The notes below the pieces were generated by a model. That model was not told the DNA's origin. It did not search any database and saw nothing but the letters and a program-made list of their open reading frames with translations. Below, in pieces: positions 41,778 through 43,021 of a stretch of 43,021 nucleotides of DNA. The position numbers were made by a program, and so were the translations under genes. How positions within the stretch are numbered: the stretch's first letter is position 1; each line of letters starts with the position of its first letter. The stretch comes from JANQGH01 sp039819285 (GTDB lineage: Bacteria > Pseudomonadota > Alphaproteobacteria > DSM-16000 > Inquilinaceae). The stretch lies in NCBI GenBank assembly GCA_039819285.1, contig JBCBSH010000009.1, forward strand, positions 1-43,021. Direction: 5' to 3'.

Positions 41778-43021
41778 CTACTCGGCCGCCACCGGCTCCG
41801 CCGCCGCAACGCGTGCGGCGCAGAACTTGAACTCCGGGATCTTGCCGAACGGGTCGAGCTGGGGGTTGGTCAGGATGTTGGCGGCGGCCTCGACGAAGGC
41901 GAAGGGGATGAAGATCATGCCCGGCGAGACATCGCGGTCGGCGCGTGCCATCAGCTCGATGACGCCCCGTCTGGTCTCGACGCGTACCGTGCCGCCGGGC
42001 GCCACACCCAGCCGGTCCAGTTCGCGCGGGTGCAGGTGGCAGACCGCACCTGGTTCCAGCTTGTCCAGCACGCCGGCCCGGCGCGTCATGGCGCCGGTGT
42101 GCCAATGTTCCAAAAGGCGGCCCGTGGTCAGGATCATCGGGTAGTCGTCGTCAGGCACTTCCGCTGGCGGCACCAGTTCCGCCGGCACGAACAGGCCGCG
42201 CCCCGACGCGGTCGGAAACCCGTCGCCGAAGATCACCTCGTTGCCCGGCTGGTCCTCGCGTTCGACCGGATAGGTGACGGCGTCCTCCCGTTCCAACCGG
42301 TCCCAGGTGATGCCCTTGATCGACGGCATCATTTGGCGCTTCTCGGCGAACACGTCGCGCGGATGGGTATAGGTCCAGTCCAGTCCCAGCCGGCGGGCGA
42401 TCTCCTGGATGATCCACCAGTCCTGGCGGGTATCGCCGGGCAGGGGCAGGGCCGCGCGGCCGAGCTGGACCCGGCGGTCGGTGTTGGTGAAGGTGCCGTC
42501 CTTTTCCGGAAACGCGCTGGCCGGCAGCACGACGTCGGCATAGGCCGCCGTCTCGGTCAGGAAGAGATCCTGAACCACCAAATGGTCCAGCCGCGACAGC
42601 GCTGTGCGGGCATGGTTGAGGTCCGGGTCCGACATGGCCGGGTTCTCGCCCATGATGTACATGCCTCTGATCGCGCCATCGTAGGCCGCGTTGGTGATCT
42701 CCACGACCGTCAGGCCCGCCTTCTGCGGCAGCTTGGTGTCCCAGAACTCCTCGAACAGGGTGCGGATCTCGGTGTCCTCCACGCCCTGATAGTCCGGAAA
42801 GACCATCGGGATCAGTCCGGCGTCCGATGCGCCCTGAACGTTGTTCTGGCCCCGCAGCGGATGGAGGCCCGTGCCGGGCCGCCCGACCTGGCCGGTGATC
42901 AGCGCCAGGGATATGAGGCATCGCGCATTGTCAGTTCCGTGCACCGATTGGGAAATGCCCATGCCCCAGAATATGATCGAGCTGGTCGCGCTCGCATACA
43001 GGCGCGCCGCGTCGCGGATCG
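41778..43021 (-). CDS. Formate dehydrogenase catalytic subunit, C-terminal part
   Basis: The gene runs off the right edge; 413 codons plus the stop are visible. Reading in from the edge, the frame gives ARLYASATSSIIFWGMGISQ followed by VHGTDNARC, a well-known block of NAD-dependent and related formate dehydrogenase alpha chains. Further features are GRPGTGLHPLRGQNNVQGAS, MGENPAMSDPD and VLPASAFPEKDGTFTNTDRR, and a molydopterin-dinucleotide-binding C-terminal domain (LTTGRLLEHWHTGAMTRR). The N-terminal iron-sulfur domains and the selenocysteine or cysteine ligand lie outside the window. It oxidises formate to CO2. FdhD, MobA and MoaA for its cofactor are 10 kb away. Confidence 0.93.
   Translation of the reverse strand, partial: IRDAARLYASATSSIIFWGMGISQSVHGTDNARCLISLALITGQVGRPGTGLHPLRGQNNVQGASDAGLIPMVFPDYQGVEDTEIRTLFEEFWDTKLPQKAGLTVVEITNAAYDGAIRGMYIMGENPAMSDPDLNHARTALSRLDHLVVQDLFLTETAAYADVVLPASAFPEKDGTFTNTDRRVQLGRAALPLPGDTRQDWWIIQEIARRLGLDWTYTHPRDVFAEKRQMMPSIKGITWDRLEREDAVTYPVEREDQPGNEVIFGDGFPTASGRGLFVPAELVPPAEVPDDDYPMILTTGRLLEHWHTGAMTRRAGVLDKLEPGAVCHLHPRELDRLGVAPGGTVRVETRRGVIELMARADRDVSPGMIFIPFAFVEAAANILTNPQLDPFGKIPEFKFCAARVAAAEPVAAE

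Noticed and set aside
1..43021. Search for tRNA, rRNA, CRISPR arrays, insertion sequences and phage genes
   Set aside because: I saw no cloverleaf with a conserved T-arm in the gaps, no regularly spaced repeats and no transposase or integrase.

Overview
The window is GC-rich (clearly above 60 percent by eye), densely packed and reads like an ordinary chromosomal segment of an alphaproteobacterium, probably a Rhodospirillales-type free-living heterotroph. The reasons are the codon bias, the gene families (MHS-type transporters, DUF2259, DUF2061, an FdhD-MobA-CDGSH run, an L-fuconate dehydratase with a sugar ABC transporter) and overlapping start and stop codons within operons. I saw no rRNA, tRNA, CRISPR array, prophage or intact insertion sequence. 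The taxon is an inference; no marker gene fixes it.

Layout. 1-1686: tail of an unknown gene, pdxH and a CDF metal-ion exporter. 1771-3351 (-): a fused glycosyltransferase/methyltransferase-like protein. 3726-8692: a universal stress protein, a D-2-hydroxyacid (D-2-hydroxyglutarate type) dehydrogenase and an MHS transporter in one direction, converging on a second MHS transporter. 8882-11114: an outer-membrane MetA-type protein, an XRE regulator with palindromes in front of it, and a DUF2061 membrane protein. 11120-12552 (-): a LysE-type exporter followed by an AAC(3)-family acetyltransferase. 12837-14895: an alpha-oxoamine synthase overlapped by a short-chain reductase, the most suggestive uncharacterised cassette here. 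14931-19710: an RhtA-like exporter divergent from an Lrp-type regulator, Ada, an ICL/PEPM-type lyase, a lysophospholipid acyltransferase and an AhpD-like protein. 19919-22151: three proteins of unknown function, two of them exported.

22398-25789: a DUF1330-SDR operon divergent from its probable LysR regulator, then a small-molecule kinase. 25787-26400 is a degraded patch holding remnants of two different MFS transporters, one with an internal stop and truncated, one frameshifted. 26410-26871 encodes a small exported protein, followed by about 440 bases with no gene but with a strong hairpin.

27314-32669 holds NAD kinase, a small exported protein, DUF2259, moaA, fdhD, mobA and a double-CDGSH protein. 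This is a molybdenum-cofactor and formate-dehydrogenase maturation neighbourhood. The catalytic subunit of a molybdenum formate dehydrogenase enters from the right edge (41778-43021, -), so cofactor synthesis, sulfuration and one client enzyme lie within 15 kb. A glycosyltransferase (32719-33660) separates this block from a five-gene minus-strand operon, 40044 down to 33650: L-fuconate dehydratase, solute-binding protein, two permeases and an ATPase. Both permeases carry an extra pair of predicted membrane helices. A TraB/GumN lipoprotein and a left-handed beta-helix protein fill the space before the formate dehydrogenase gene.
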